Below are positions 34,370 through 45,416 of a DNA stretch of 64,000 nt, piece by piece; position 1 is the stretch's first letter, and the number at the start of each line of letters is the position of its first letter. The notes beneath the pieces were generated by a model. That model saw only the letters and a list, made by a program, of their open reading frames with translations. It did no database searches and was not told where the DNA came from. The position numbers were made by a program, and so were the translations under genes. Source of the stretch: Acanthosoma haemorrhoidale (Eukaryota; Arthropoda; Insecta; Hemiptera; Acanthosomatidae); contig OV884011.1 of NCBI GenBank assembly GCA_930367205.1, positions 35,601,754-35,665,753 on the forward strand, given 5' to 3'.

Positions 34370-35115
34370 CGGACTTTCATTAAGCGCTTCCTACCTTTAA
34401 ATTTAAATAAAACTAAGTCTTTGTGAGATATCATCGAAAATTTTTATTCGTTTGAAAGGCCTATCGATGCCATTGTGTATGGTATATAACATCGTGCAAC
34501 CGCGGCTTCGCTGGGTGGCGCGCATCCGAAATGTCCAATTTTCCATGACTGGTGCATAAATCAGGCAGAATTTGACCGATGGCATGGGTTATGTTGGCTT
34601 TGTGGATCGCTGTGATTTGTGGCTTATTCGCAGAAAACCCCACTAGAAAAAGTCGAACGGGGTCAAATCGCACGATCTCGGTGGCTAGTTTACATCACCT
34701 CCACGTGAGATGACTACACGTCGTTGTCTATGGTCGTACAAGACCGAGTTCTTGTGAGCGACGCAAAATCGACTCGGATTCTCCTGCACACTCTCACGGA
34801 CAGCGGCGATGTTTTCGGCAGATCTTGCGTTTTGTCAACGTACGAGTGTTGGTTGGTTGTTTACCGATCCAGTGGACTCAAATTAATCCACCACACTGTG
34901 AATAGTCCTCTCGGCAGAACAGTTATGGCGACCACGGAACGTAGCCCGAACAGAACACCCATATTGATAAAACAATTTTATCATTTGCACGTTTTGTTGA
35001 ACGCTATATCCGTCCAGGTGATTTGGCAATACAGATTGAACAATTGACAGCCAATTCGTCAGATAAAGCTTCAACAATATGGCCGCTATCACTGTCAAAG
35101 TTCGTATGTCCCTAT
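34370..35115 (-). mobile_element. Tc1/mariner-type transposon, internally deleted, copy B
   Basis: The minus strand keeps an N-terminal part (KNIAAVRESVQENPSRF, SQELGLV), then jumps to the HRQRR...ISRGGD junction also seen in copy A, then PPRSCDLTPFDFF, a stop, and the C-terminal ANKPQITAIHKANITHAIGQ with further frameshifts. The LHPYKIQLTQELK segment of copy A is absent. Left flank TTTCATTAAGCGCTTCCTAC matches copy A. The right boundary is approximate. Confidence 0.7.
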
Positions 35116-36390
35116 TGGAAGACACTATATAAGCCTGCTTGATTTTACCTTTGTTTGTTCTTTAGTTGGTATTTAAATTGGGAATGTGGTGAAGACCTCC
35201 TATGTCCCGCCTAGGTCTTAGCCTTTTTGTTCACCGGGTCGGTCGATTTTCTGTCACCCTTTCGAACACTCTCGAGATATGTCACCATTGGTTAACTCGA
35301 GGAACACAAATTGCCACAGTACAAGGGAATCGGGTACACGGCATTGCCGGATTGTCCAATGTTTACGTCTTATTTTGTACGCTTTATGCCGACTTTAGTT
35401 GGGCTAGAGAGCCTTTGTCCTATTTTTCGAAGATGTTTCGAGTCTTTCCAGAGGAATAGTCGGATATGGAGTGAGCAAATTAATTTATTATTATGAAGAA
35501 ATTCATTTTGGTCGACATTGGTTAAGATAATAATTTTGACTAGAAGATATAAATTTGTAACGAAATCAAATTATTAATAATTAAACTATCGGATTACATA
35601 ACCAACCCTATCGGCTCCGGGTTTGAATCCCGATTCTGCCAGTATAATTTTTCTTTGCCTGTTAATTATTAATAACAGTGTGATCTACACCTCAACGAAA
35701 ATTGACAATATAACCTAATTTTGGGGGATTTGACAAATCTTATAATTTAGAATAATAGTGATATTTTTCAAGTATTAGTTTTGTTTGCGTACTTTTCTTT
35801 TTTATATATCCGTCAATGATTTCAGATCGATTGGATTAACCGTGACTCCTGAACCATCGATATATATGAAATAGATTTTTTTCGTTTTGTTTTTTACTTT
35901 TTTTTTTTCCTTGGAATAAAGAAGCAATTTTGATTTCCTGTTTAGGGAAATGCTAGTAGCGTGCGGATGCCTACATTTTATAAAATAACGGGTAACTGGG
36001 ACGTGGATATCGACATAGGTGTTAGTGCGGTTAGTTACAGACAGCATCAGTGCAGCACCAGAAGGCATTTCCCGTGGGAGCGGCTCTTCACCGTTAGGGA
36101 GACCTTTCTCCTTTTTTTTTTTTCCCGAACCAGGAACAGTAGCAGGAGTGTCTGGATGTCAGCGTGCCAAAACAAGGGTGATCACGGTACGCCCAACTGA
36201 GGGATTTGTTTTCATCATGTTAAAAGTTGCTTATTAGCGTAATTTTACAATGAATATACTGTAACCATTTAAATGATTATAAGTTACCTTAAAATAATAA
36301 CAACAATATCAAGGCTAATAATACAAAAAAAATCAAGTTATACTTACGAAACCAAGGTTACAATAGGCTAATAAAAGATATATAATCTAC
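35116..36390. other. Intergenic DNA with one SINE-like piece
   Basis: Apart from the tRNA-like piece near 35.6 kb I recognise nothing. Open frames at 35202-35496 and 35961-36237 lack known similarity. Confidence 0.4.
35590..35665 (+). repeat. tRNA-derived SINE fragment (B box)
   Basis: CTCCGGGTTTGAATCCCGAT is a T-arm and B-box match, followed by TCTGCCAGTATAATTTTTC and TTTGCCTG. The tail resembles those at 19.86 and 54.58 kb. The A box is not clear. Confidence 0.45.
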
Positions 36391-36401
36391 ACGACAACAC
36401 A

Positions 36402-36940
36402 GATTTTATCAAGAGAAGGCACATCAAATTTTTTGACTCCCTAAGACATAGCCATAACCCACTATTCTCCGACCTTCAGCCACCACCAATGCCCGTCAGA
36501 TGGAAGCACTGCTGGACCGCCGAAGCTTGGTGAATGAAAGACATCATAGAACCAGAGGACTGACGGACCTACACCCAGCCGAGAGATCGAGGCCGATCTC
36601 CCGGCCGACGCCACATTACCCCATCTACCTGTGTAAGCAGGGTTGATCTTCCGGCCGATTAGGCCGACTCATTCAGGCCCCCGGCGGGGCGGCCGGCCAG
36701 GCTTCGCCTGGCCTACAACAAACCATCGCCTAGGCACCCCTAGGCTCAATCCTTGGTAGACTCTCACTACCTTCCTGACTCCATCCGCCTTTCTAGGCAT
36801 TCCACACCCCATATCCTTCTCATACATCCTTCAAATAGGGGTCTCCCCTTAGTGAAAGGCACTTTCCAGCAAAAAATAATTTTCCTTATTTTTCCCACAT
36901 TCCTATTTTTATAAGTTTGAGAGCTTAGGAAAAAAAAAAA
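36402..36940 (+). mobile_element. Non-LTR family R, 5'-truncated copy with 11-bp TSD
   Basis: ACGACAACACA flanks it at 36391-36401 and 36941-36951. It starts inside ORF2 (FIKRRHIKFFDSLRHSHNPL-like end, stop at GCTTGG TGA) and runs through the 3' UTR to a poly(A) tail. The 3' UTR has GGCCGA repeats and the 19-bp hairpin at 36695-36713. This defines the 3' end of the family. It sits directly before a family S fragment of the same orientation. Confidence 0.9.
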
Positions 36941-36951
36941 ACGACAACACA

Positions 36952-37720
36952 TCCACGTACTGCTGTTTACAGCAGCAGCATGAGTGCACAAAGAGCTCTT
37001 ACAAAGGCCGAGGCAGTTTGTAACGTTATCAGTGCCAGACTGAATAGGTTATACGTCAGTGTGACACCGAGAAGACCGACTTCGTAATCTTCCCCCTCCA
37101 AAAGCGGAAAAAAGCCTTGCCAAAATCATATACTATAGGAGGGCATGGGAACTCGCCAGCTTTCTCAATGTACTATCTGGGTATAAAAATGGATAGGCAT
37201 CTCCATTTCTCTACTCATTTTAGTAATAAAATAGAAAAAGTACGTCACAGGTCTTACCGGCTTCACCACTTGATAACTTCACCTAACCTGTCGCTGTGCC
37301 TTAAACTAATGATTTATATATGTGTCCTACGGCCAGCTTTGCTGTATGGTGCCTCGCTATTTACCCACTTGACTGGCGATAAAGACAAATGTATCCATCA
37401 TTTCTAGAATAGGATCATGCGAAAAGTGGTCTGACATACCTCCCTTGAGAGGTTAAAGAGAGCCGACCAACACCCGTTGCTTGGTGTGGCATCGGTAGGT
37501 GAATTCATCCACCGGAGACACATCAAGTTTTTTGAATCGTTGCAGCACCTCACAAACCCAGTGTTTTACACTATGACCCTACCACCTCTCCCGCATCGAT
37601 GGAAACAGACAGATCGATGGGAAAATTAGGTTAAGAATTAGTATGTAAGTTAGTTTTAAGTTTGATCAAAAAGGTGAGCCCCATCACCTTTATTAGAGTC
37701 AGCTCAGTGCAGTCACGTAT
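36952..37720 (+). mobile_element. Non-LTR family S, ORF2 C-terminal part and 3' UTR
   Basis: Frames give YYLGIKMDRHLHFSTHFSNK, IEKVRHRSYRLHHLITSPNL and LKLMIYICVLRPALLYGASL (37117-37407). Then, in a shifted frame, an RTSLERLKRADQHPLLGV-like block, FIHRRHIKFFESLQHLTNPV, a stop, and a 3' UTR with GGTGAGCCCCATCACCTTTA. Several frameshifts. It is the longest coding stretch left of family S in this window. Confidence 0.75.
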
Positions 37721-38979
37721 AATGTGTATCATTATACTTGTTTATTCCATTATATAATTTTTCCATTATCAGATAATTTTAAATACCTGTATATAATGTA
37801 GCGACGCACAGGAATTTGTAAATAGATTCGCCTGGGTATCTATAATTGTATATAATTATCTGTGAATTTAAAGGTGCTAGCGGAAACAAAATAAATAAAT
37901 ACACGAAACAAAGTAAATTTAAAAAAGAGTGAGGTTATTTCAAGTGAAGGCGTATTTAGAATATGAAGCAGATAGCCAATGGAGAGAAATACAAAAAACA
38001 TTTAAGCATAGAGAAGAAATGAAATCAATAACAAAAAGTCCGTCTCGAGGACGCTCTCGGCTGGTTGTCATAGTGATCGACCGAGGCTTACCGAACATAG
38101 CCGAAGATAGTTCATCTACTGTTATGAGATTTACAGTTGCACCACCCGACTTTTTTCTTACATAGTTCAGGAATTCATAATGTCTACTACCTGTATTCAT
38201 GAGTAATATGCAAGATCAAAGAGGTTCGGCCGCATTGCATAAACTAAAAAACAAAATACTAATTTATAAACAATCATAGGTTCTGTTCTGTTGTAATAAT
38301 CGACTGTTAAAAGTAATCGATTGTATCAATCCTCTTTCCCCGTGCTGATTTGCGCCCGTGCACTTATTGGAAAAAATTAGAACAGAGCTACTTGTTGTTG
38401 TGGATCTTTTACACTTATTTACTACTGCTAGCCTTGTTTGTGAGCTGATGCCATAATATTTGTTTGTATAGTTAGTAATTAACCTTAGAAGTTAACCGTC
38501 CTCTGCAAGCTAAAATCTCAATCATTTATTTAACTTAAGTTCTTTATTGGAAATATTTAATTGAAAATTAGCGTCAGAAATAGGCCATTGTTGACAGCCT
38601 CGAAGAGAAGTGGTTTCTGTTGATTGCTAGTGGCATAAAAGGAGATATTATTTAACTTTTTTCACTGGCTATTGTTGAAGGAGCTGTCGCAAGGTTTTGC
38701 TTCTCAGGGAAGTACTAGCAGCTTGGCATTTTCTCATTAACATCATACATTATATGAGACCCCATATAGAACTACATATATTCACTTATTAGCTATTTAG
38801 CTAATTATAATTAAAACATTGAGATATACATACTAAAAAAACTAATAGTATAGTAGAATTAGATAATGCTGTTAAAAGCTACCGAACTCTTGAAAAGTTT
38901 AGTAGCATTGTATTCTCATTTGAAGAAGTATCGCTTTGTCAATGTTTTATCTCCATTTTAAAAACCATTTTACGAAGAA
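37721..38979. other. Intergenic DNA, nothing secure
   Basis: No gene or repeat recognised. Short frames at 37929-38200 on both strands have no known similarity. Confidence 0.4.
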
Positions 38980-39480
38980 GTTGAAGCAAAATCCCACGAA
39001 GTCTTACCGGCTTACACATTTATTGACTTCCCCCAATCTATCACTGCGTCTCAAGCTATAGATTTACAAGAGCGTACTCAGGCCCACTCTGCTGTATAGT
39101 GCACCGATTTTTCGTTATCTGACAGCTCGGCGACTCCAATTCCAAAACGGTATACTGATGGAAGTGGTCAGAGGTACTTCATTCGAGCAGCGAAGCAACA
39201 GTGATCTTCACGAGATCTTGGAGCTGCCTGCGGTGGATGAATTCATCCAACGTAGACATAAAATTTTTTGACTCCTTGCAATAGCTGACAAACCCGGTGT
39301 TTAACACGATAACACCCGCTCCTTTCCCCCATCGATGTCAGGACGCTGTCGCGGCTGGAACGCTTTAGTCTTAGGTTCTAGGTTTACGTTTTAGTTTGTA
39401 AGTTTTTCTCCCACATATTAAACTGAAGGTGAGCCCCATCACCTAGAATTGTATTCATGTTATTTTCCTATTAACTTCAA
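38980..39480 (+). mobile_element. Non-LTR family S, degenerate fragment
   Basis: TCTTACCGGCTTACACATTT, CCAATCTATCACTGCGTCTC, GATGAATTCATCCAACGTAG and GGTGAGCCCCATCACCTAGA match 37250-37690 in order. Many stops and frameshifts. Confidence 0.65.
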
Positions 39481-41331
39481 TCTGATTTTATGTAACCCAA
39501 CCTCCTTCAAATGCATCTGCACTTAGCAGAATGAGGAGAAAAATTTGTCAATTCTTTGTTCATATTTTTACAGATTGTATAAAAATTAAAGGGGTAAAGG
39601 GGGGGGGGAAAGGCAATGTTTTCTTGTTTGACCCCATAATCATGAAATTTGAAGAGATTCTTATATGCTATGCGACATATTTTCAACTCTATAAAAAATA
39701 ATTAAGGGTTAATAATTCATTACTCTACAATAAAAAAGGGAATTAAATAAACGTTTTTTATATTTTGATTAACAATACGTAGTTTTTTTTGTTTTTTTTC
39801 CTAGTGTTATTTCGCAAAGTCATTAAAATATTATTATTTATAGTACGAGAAAACTGTCTGCTGATTTTTTTTTCCTCTGGTACCAGGTAAACGTTAAGTG
39901 AGTTTTTTTTGTTATACTAAAAACAAATGATATGAGATTTCCGGTTGCTTTATGTTGGAAAAAAAATAATTGGATTTCTTATTGTTACCTAATAACCTAA
40001 CTTTCTACTCACTTGATTCAATTTCACTTGGTGGGGAATATCCCGGCTTGCAAACATCTGCTGGTGCTAACAACTTACACGTTCGACTGAGTATAATTTG
40101 CGTAAGGTGGCTATGGAAACTGTTGCGGTGATTGGCGATCTCAACTCTGCGTAATTTGCGTTACTTTGAATACGGAAGTGAAATAAACTAGTTCTTTATC
40201 TTAGCTGGAAGATAACCCAGATACTACTGGGAAAAATAACATTTGTCTGTCAGTTTTAAGTACGTGAGTTATGAGACCCAGTTTGAACTGTCAAACCTTG
40301 ACCGAGAAATCAGGATTAAAATAATGTTGAAATACTGAAGGATTACAGACCTAGGGCTCAAAGAATCATAAAATGCATTAGATATACATAACCTCATTCA
40401 TGCCGTATTGATTGTCTCATTTATGCAATATACATACTATATGTACGGGATTTTTCCATATCTCAGGAATCTTACACACTCACTATTCTGCTCCTTTTTA
40501 GTAATAGTAAAGAGTGACAGAAAGAGAGCCGCAGACGCCCTCGCCATTAGATGAGAATAATGGTTAGTCCTAGAACTGCCAATAGTAGATCGGTTATAGA
40601 TCTCTAAGCAGCTTCCGCTTCAATCCCCCAGGAGGGTTCTAGAGATAGGTGGTGCTTAGTAGCTATGGAATTCGGACTTTCGAATACTTTTTTCGTTTAA
40701 TTTAGAGGCAATCTGTTTTATGACATTGAGAATATTAGCTCAGTGCCGAAGTTGAACGGGGCATTTCCTATTGTTCTAAGGATTCTGAATTGGAAGGATC
40801 TGGATATGCTTGGTTTTCGAGTTTTCAAAGTTCAATTGCATAAGTAACAGATTGGTTTTCTGCTGAGTTCTATGCTATTTCGATGTCGAAGTTTCTATTA
40901 GTAGTGATTTGAATGTCCGTAAGTACAACTATTCTAGTATAAATACAACTGTTCTTTAGGTTATTGTCATTTAATTCATTTAGTCATTGTAGTATTACGT
41001 ACTATACAGCGTTGCTTTGAACTAGTCTTTTAATTTGTAAACATCTGTCCTGTATTTTTGTCTTCAAATAAATGGAACGCACGTCCAATATTTCTCACAT
41101 AAATTTCCATTTTGGATCATTTTGAAATTTTGCTGGATGTGTTTGTTGTCCTATGGGAAACTTATGGAAAGAGCTGCCTATTATGAAACTATGCTTCGGT
41201 GTAATTTTTAGTTGATAATTTTAAAACCTAATACAAATTTGAAATTCAGACAATATTACATTATAGTTGGATAGCCAACTTGAAACTCGTTAGTACAACC
41301 GTAGGTTTGGTTGACGATGAAATCAATGTTG
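39481..41331. other. Intergenic DNA, one possible Jockey-like scrap
   Basis: At about 40385-40690 CTCATTCATGCCGTATTGAT, CTCATTTATGCAATAT and a CCGCAGACGC block echo the minus-strand 3' UTR of the Jockey-like family but too weakly for certainty. A G run lies near 39600. The rest shows nothing I recognise. Confidence 0.35.
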
Positions 41332-41343
41332 TTAAATGTTAGA

Positions 41344-41729
41344 AGTTTCTGCGCATGCGCTACTATTAACAACCACGTACAACTATCGCTCTCCAAATCA
41401 ATACCGATAACTACCGTTTATAGACCCTTTTCGGCTTTGGGATTGTGTCAACTGGCAACTTAAGTGAGGTGGCCACGAGGGAGCCCTCAATAAGTGAGTA
41501 GATCGCTAGTACATTGGTGTGAAGTGCAAATAATAGTGACATCGGACAGAGTAGTCGGCCATCTTGACTGAGGCATCAGCCGTCGTTCACGATACATAGC
41601 CGTTCTGAGCCAGACCTGATAGGTGGCTCAGAGCCAAGACCGGTGACCCGCCACTGGAATCCCACCGGCGCTACGTATTTCATTTTTTTTTTTTTTTTTT
41701 AACTAACAAAAATCTTAGCTAATGACAAA
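41344..41729 (+). promoter_or_regulatory. 5' UTR and presumed internal promoter of the Jockey-like element
   Basis: Begins AGTTTCTGCGCATGCGC right after the TSD. It is GC-richer than the flanks near 41540-41680 and ends with an 18-T run (41683-41700). Jockey-group elements use an internal pol II promoter at the 5' end; that role is inferred here. One short upstream ATG (41722) is closed after three codons. Confidence 0.5.
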
Positions 41730-43058
41730 ATGAGATTTTATCAGCAGCTAATATCACAAAATAAAAAGAAAAGATCTAGGTCCTTAGGTCCAACTCCGCC
41801 AACGTCGCCAGTAAAGCGAAAACCCAGACGCTCAAATAGGAACATCCCTATAAACTCATCTGCTGCCAGCTCTATGGAAGATCTGCCACCACTTGCCAGC
41901 ACTTCAAAAGAAGAAACTGTAGCAGAATCTCCATTCTTCACACCGAATAGCTTCGAGGTACTGAGAAATAGCCAACCTGACGACATGGAAGTTATTCAAA
42001 CACCAACACAGCCCAAGCCGCCTGCTATATTCGTAAGGAATATTAGCAATTTCAAACTATTATGCTCACAAATGAGCAAAGTTGTAGGTACCGGAAAATA
42101 TACGTGCCTCAATCGCTCTCGGGATACAAAAATTTCCCCAGACACTCCGGATACTTATCGAGCGATCATTAAGTATTTGGAAGAAACCAATGCAGACTTC
42201 CATACATATCAGTTGAAACAAGAACGATCGCTTCGAGTAGTGATAAGAAATCTGCACCCGACCACACCAGCTGATGAAATTGAAGACGAACTATCAGCTC
42301 TGGGATTCAAAGTTTGGCAAATAACCAACGTTTTACGTGAGGACAGACAACAAAACGAATCCACCAAAACGGCATTACCGTTATTTTTTGTAGATCTCGA
42401 GCGGACACCTGGCGTTGAGAAAATTTATGACTTAACAACCCTGTATTACACAAGAATACAGGTCGAAAAACCTTACCCCAATAGAGACATCGTCCAATGC
42501 CATAATTGCCAGGCATATGGGCACACAAAATCGTATTGCCACCACCCTCCTGGGTGTGTAAAGTGTAGTGGGCAGCACAAAAGCGAATTGTGCAAAAAGC
42601 CCCTAAAATCGCCTGCTGTATGCGTGCTCTGCCAGCAAGACCATCCGGCCAACTACAAGGGCTGTGAGGCCTATAGAATCCTCAAGTCCAGGAGCGAGCA
42701 ACGTCGCCGGCCAGAAGAAGAGAAGCCAGTAACAGGTAGCTCAAGAAGCGCCCCCACCAGAAATTTGAGGCCTTTAGTCTCTTTTGCTGATGCCGTTCGG
42801 AACAGAGAGCAGTCACAGGCACTGCCCACTTCTCGTCCGCAAGTATCTCTTCCCCAGCATTCCGCTCATCCCGCCAACCAGCAAACCCAATCCCATCCTC
42901 AACCACACATCTCGCATATTCCTTCACCTCCAAGTTCTTCAGATCTCACTAGCCTATTAACATCATTCCTTACAGAATTCAGAACCCTAATTACCCCTCT
43001 CATTTCCCTTCTTACAAATCTTGTCTCCTACCTTATCCCCGTTAAACAAAATCCATAA
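41730..43058 (+). CDS. ORF1, gag-like nucleic-acid-binding protein of the Jockey-like element
   Basis: 442 residues, uninterrupted. Residues 1-40 are basic (NKKKRSRS, KRKPRR). About 165-250 resemble the PRE_C2HC-type domain that precedes zinc knuckles in insect retroelement gag proteins (SLRVVIRNLHPTTPADEIED, then ELSALGFKVWQITN). Three knuckles follow: C257-C260-H265-C270, C276-C279-H283-C288 and C298-C301-H305-C312. The C-terminal part is Gln/Pro/Ser-rich and ends in a hydrophobic stretch (about 405-436). Family role: binding element RNA in a ribonucleoprotein. The start is the first ATG that opens the frame. The stop TAA is directly followed by the first codon of ORF2. Confidence 0.9.
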   Translation: MRFYQQLISQNKKKRSRSLGPTPPTSPVKRKPRRSNRNIPINSSAASSMEDLPPLASTSKEETVAESPFFTPNSFEVLRNSQPDDMEVIQTPTQPKPPAIFVRNISNFKLLCSQMSKVVGTGKYTCLNRSRDTKISPDTPDTYRAIIKYLEETNADFHTYQLKQERSLRVVIRNLHPTTPADEIEDELSALGFKVWQITNVLREDRQQNESTKTALPLFFVDLERTPGVEKIYDLTTLYYTRIQVEKPYPNRDIVQCHNCQAYGHTKSYCHHPPGCVKCSGQHKSELCKKPLKSPAVCVLCQQDHPANYKGCEAYRILKSRSEQRRRPEEEKPVTGSSRSAPTRNLRPLVSFADAVRNREQSQALPTSRPQVSLPQHSAHPANQQTQSHPQPHISHIPSPPSSSDLTSLLTSFLTEFRTLITPLISLLTNLVSYLIPVKQNP

Positions 43059-45416
43059 GTGGATCCTTCTGACTCCTTATCCATTCTCCTTTGGAATGCG
43101 AATGGTGTTCGCACCCACACTAACGAACTGACAGCACTACTCCATGACAAGAAGATCGACGTAGCTCTTATTACTGAAACAAGACTTACGAGCAAACGAC
43201 CATTTACCGTTCGACAGTACCAGACTTATCGTACTGATCACCCAGATGGAACAGCTCATGCAGGTACCGCTGTCATTGTCCATAACTCCATATCCCACCA
43301 CATAGTTCCTTTGGTATCACATGATTTCCTTCAATCCACTGCAGTGTCAATCACCACCTTCACTTTTCCCCTTACACTAGCATCAGTGTACTGCCCTCCC
43401 AATAAATCCATTTCCGACTCCCAATTCATCTCCTTTCTAGACTCCATCGGACATCGTTTCCTTGTGGGCGGGGACTTTAATGCGAAGCACCAACACTGGG
43501 GGTCAAGATCCACAAATACACGAGGACGCGCTTTGCTGTCTGCACTCACACGGAAACATTGCTCCACTATCACTCCTGACACAGCCACCTATTGGCCATC
43601 AGATCCCAACCGAAATCCTGATCTCCTTGACTTGTTTTTTTACAATAGTTTAGGAACACTAAACTATTCACTCAAGCGCCTCGATGACCTTTCCTCCGAT
43701 CATAGCCCTTTATTATTAACCATTTCCCTAAGACCAATTCACAAACTGCCTCCTCCTTCATTTATTAGGGGCCCAGTAGACTGGGACCACTTCCGTCAGC
43801 TTCTTACAGAGTCCGTAAACCTCAAATTATCCCTGAAAACATCCCAAGACCTAGACGATGCAGTGCATTCTTTCACTACTCTGGTCCAGAGGTCGGCTTG
43901 GGGGGCATCGTCACCCCATCGTCACACAAAAATCCACAATCATAATCGTTTACCTCAGCATCTCAAAGATCTAATCCAATCCAAACGCCGCTCCAGAACA
44001 GTGTGGCAAAGATCCCGGCATCCTATTGATCGTCGCACGTACAATCAGTACTGCCGATTGGTAAAGCGGCGATTGGCATCCTTCCGCTCCGATTCTTTCA
44101 ATTCCTACCTCTCCTCTCTGTCCACCAGGGATAACTCCTTGTGGAACGTAACCAAAAAAATCCTAAAGTATCAACCTGTTTCACACCCACTCCGTCGTGA
44201 TGATGGGTCCTGGGCGGCTTCGGATGGGGATAGGTCGGAGGAATTTGCTCTGCATCTTACCCATACTTTCACACCTCACCTTTCTCATCAAAGCCATACT
44301 CACAGCACAACTGTGGAAGATTTCCTCACTTCACCTATTCCTCTCTCTCTTCCACCAAAAGCCGTTAACCCCTCTGAGGTTAAATACCTTCTGAAAAACT
44401 TACCTTACCGAAAATCCCCTGGATATGATCTCCTTACTCCTCAAATTCTCAAACAACTTCCTCCTAAAGCCGTAATCTTCCTAACCTACATATATAATTG
44501 TATAATCCGAACGACGCACTTTCCTCTCCTCTGGAAACATTCCATTATTGTCCTATTCGCCAAACCCGGTAAACCACCCAATGACGCCTCATCTTATCGT
44601 CCAATTAGCCTACTCCCTATCCTCTCAAAAATATTTGAGAAACTCCTACTAAAACGTCTACTTCCCATTGTTGAATCCAAAAACCTCTTTCCCACATACC
44701 AGTTTGGTTTCCGCCAACGACATTCCACTGCTCAACAAGGCCTTCGCGTTGTTGATCACATCTCCTCAGCCCTTGAAACCAAACAGTATTGCACTGCTGC
44801 CTTTCTCGATATAGCTCAAGCTTTTGACAGGGTTTGGCACGCAGGTTTGCTCTACAAGCTCAAAAGATATTTACCACAGACCCTTTTCCTAATCCTACAG
44901 TCCTACCTTTCAAACCGCTTCTTCCAAGTCCGCTGTGGTTTAGAATACTCTAACTACTATCCTATAAGTGCAGGAGTTCCACAGGGCAGTGTCCTAGGCC
45001 CCATCCTCTATAACCTATACACCGCTGATGTCCCCTCTACTCCCAATACCTTCTTGGCCACATTTGCAGATGACACTGCAGTCTTGTCATCCCATCCAGA
45101 CCCCGACATAGCATCCCATAACCTTCAAAAACACCTTGACGAGATCGAGTATTGGTGCAATCAATGGCGGATCAAAGTTAATGAAGCAAAATGCTCCCAC
45201 ATTACCTTCACCCTTTGTTGCAAGTCTGGTCCACTAGTTTATTTTAATTCTATTCCTCTCCCAGTATCCGAGACAGTACGGTACTTAGGCTTCCATCTTG
45301 ACAAACGACTGACCTGGAACCCACATACGAGACTAAAAAGACAAGAACCTAAACAGATGCTTTGGACAACTGTACAGACTACTTCAAAGGACATCCCATC
45401 TCTCAATAGAAAATAA
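43059..45416 (+). CDS. ORF2, endonuclease and reverse transcriptase (frame before the break)
   Basis: 785 residues in this frame. Residues 9-220 form an APE-type endonuclease: WNANG (12-16), ITETRL with E40, SVYCPPN, GGDFNAKHQHWG (137-148) and SSDHSP (212-217). Reverse transcriptase spans about 440-760: YRKSPGYD, SYRPISLLP, FGFRQRHST, FLDIAQAFD with catalytic D584, GVPQGSVLGP and FADD with D671/D672. The first codon is GTG, directly after the ORF1 stop TAA, which suggests termination-reinitiation with a changed start codon. From about residue 764 the frame is wrong because of an extra C at 45348-45349. The last 20 or so residues listed here are therefore not native. Confidence 0.92.
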   Translation: MDPSDSLSILLWNANGVRTHTNELTALLHDKKIDVALITETRLTSKRPFTVRQYQTYRTDHPDGTAHAGTAVIVHNSISHHIVPLVSHDFLQSTAVSITTFTFPLTLASVYCPPNKSISDSQFISFLDSIGHRFLVGGDFNAKHQHWGSRSTNTRGRALLSALTRKHCSTITPDTATYWPSDPNRNPDLLDLFFYNSLGTLNYSLKRLDDLSSDHSPLLLTISLRPIHKLPPPSFIRGPVDWDHFRQLLTESVNLKLSLKTSQDLDDAVHSFTTLVQRSAWGASSPHRHTKIHNHNRLPQHLKDLIQSKRRSRTVWQRSRHPIDRRTYNQYCRLVKRRLASFRSDSFNSYLSSLSTRDNSLWNVTKKILKYQPVSHPLRRDDGSWAASDGDRSEEFALHLTHTFTPHLSHQSHTHSTTVEDFLTSPIPLSLPPKAVNPSEVKYLLKNLPYRKSPGYDLLTPQILKQLPPKAVIFLTYIYNCIIRTTHFPLLWKHSIIVLFAKPGKPPNDASSYRPISLLPILSKIFEKLLLKRLLPIVESKNLFPTYQFGFRQRHSTAQQGLRVVDHISSALETKQYCTAAFLDIAQAFDRVWHAGLLYKLKRYLPQTLFLILQSYLSNRFFQVRCGLEYSNYYPISAGVPQGSVLGPILYNLYTADVPSTPNTFLATFADDTAVLSSHPDPDIASHNLQKHLDEIEYWCNQWRIKVNEAKCSHITFTLCCKSGPLVYFNSIPLPVSETVRYLGFHLDKRLTWNPHTRLKRQEPKQMLWTTVQTTSKDIPSLNRK

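Noticed and set aside
35590..35665. A genuine tRNA gene at the GGTTTGAATCCCG match.
   Set aside because: Only the T-arm part is good; no acceptor stem or anticodon arm pairs with it.
41741..42933. Several minus-strand open frames across ORF1 of the Jockey-like element.
   Set aside because: They are shadows of the plus-strand coding frame.
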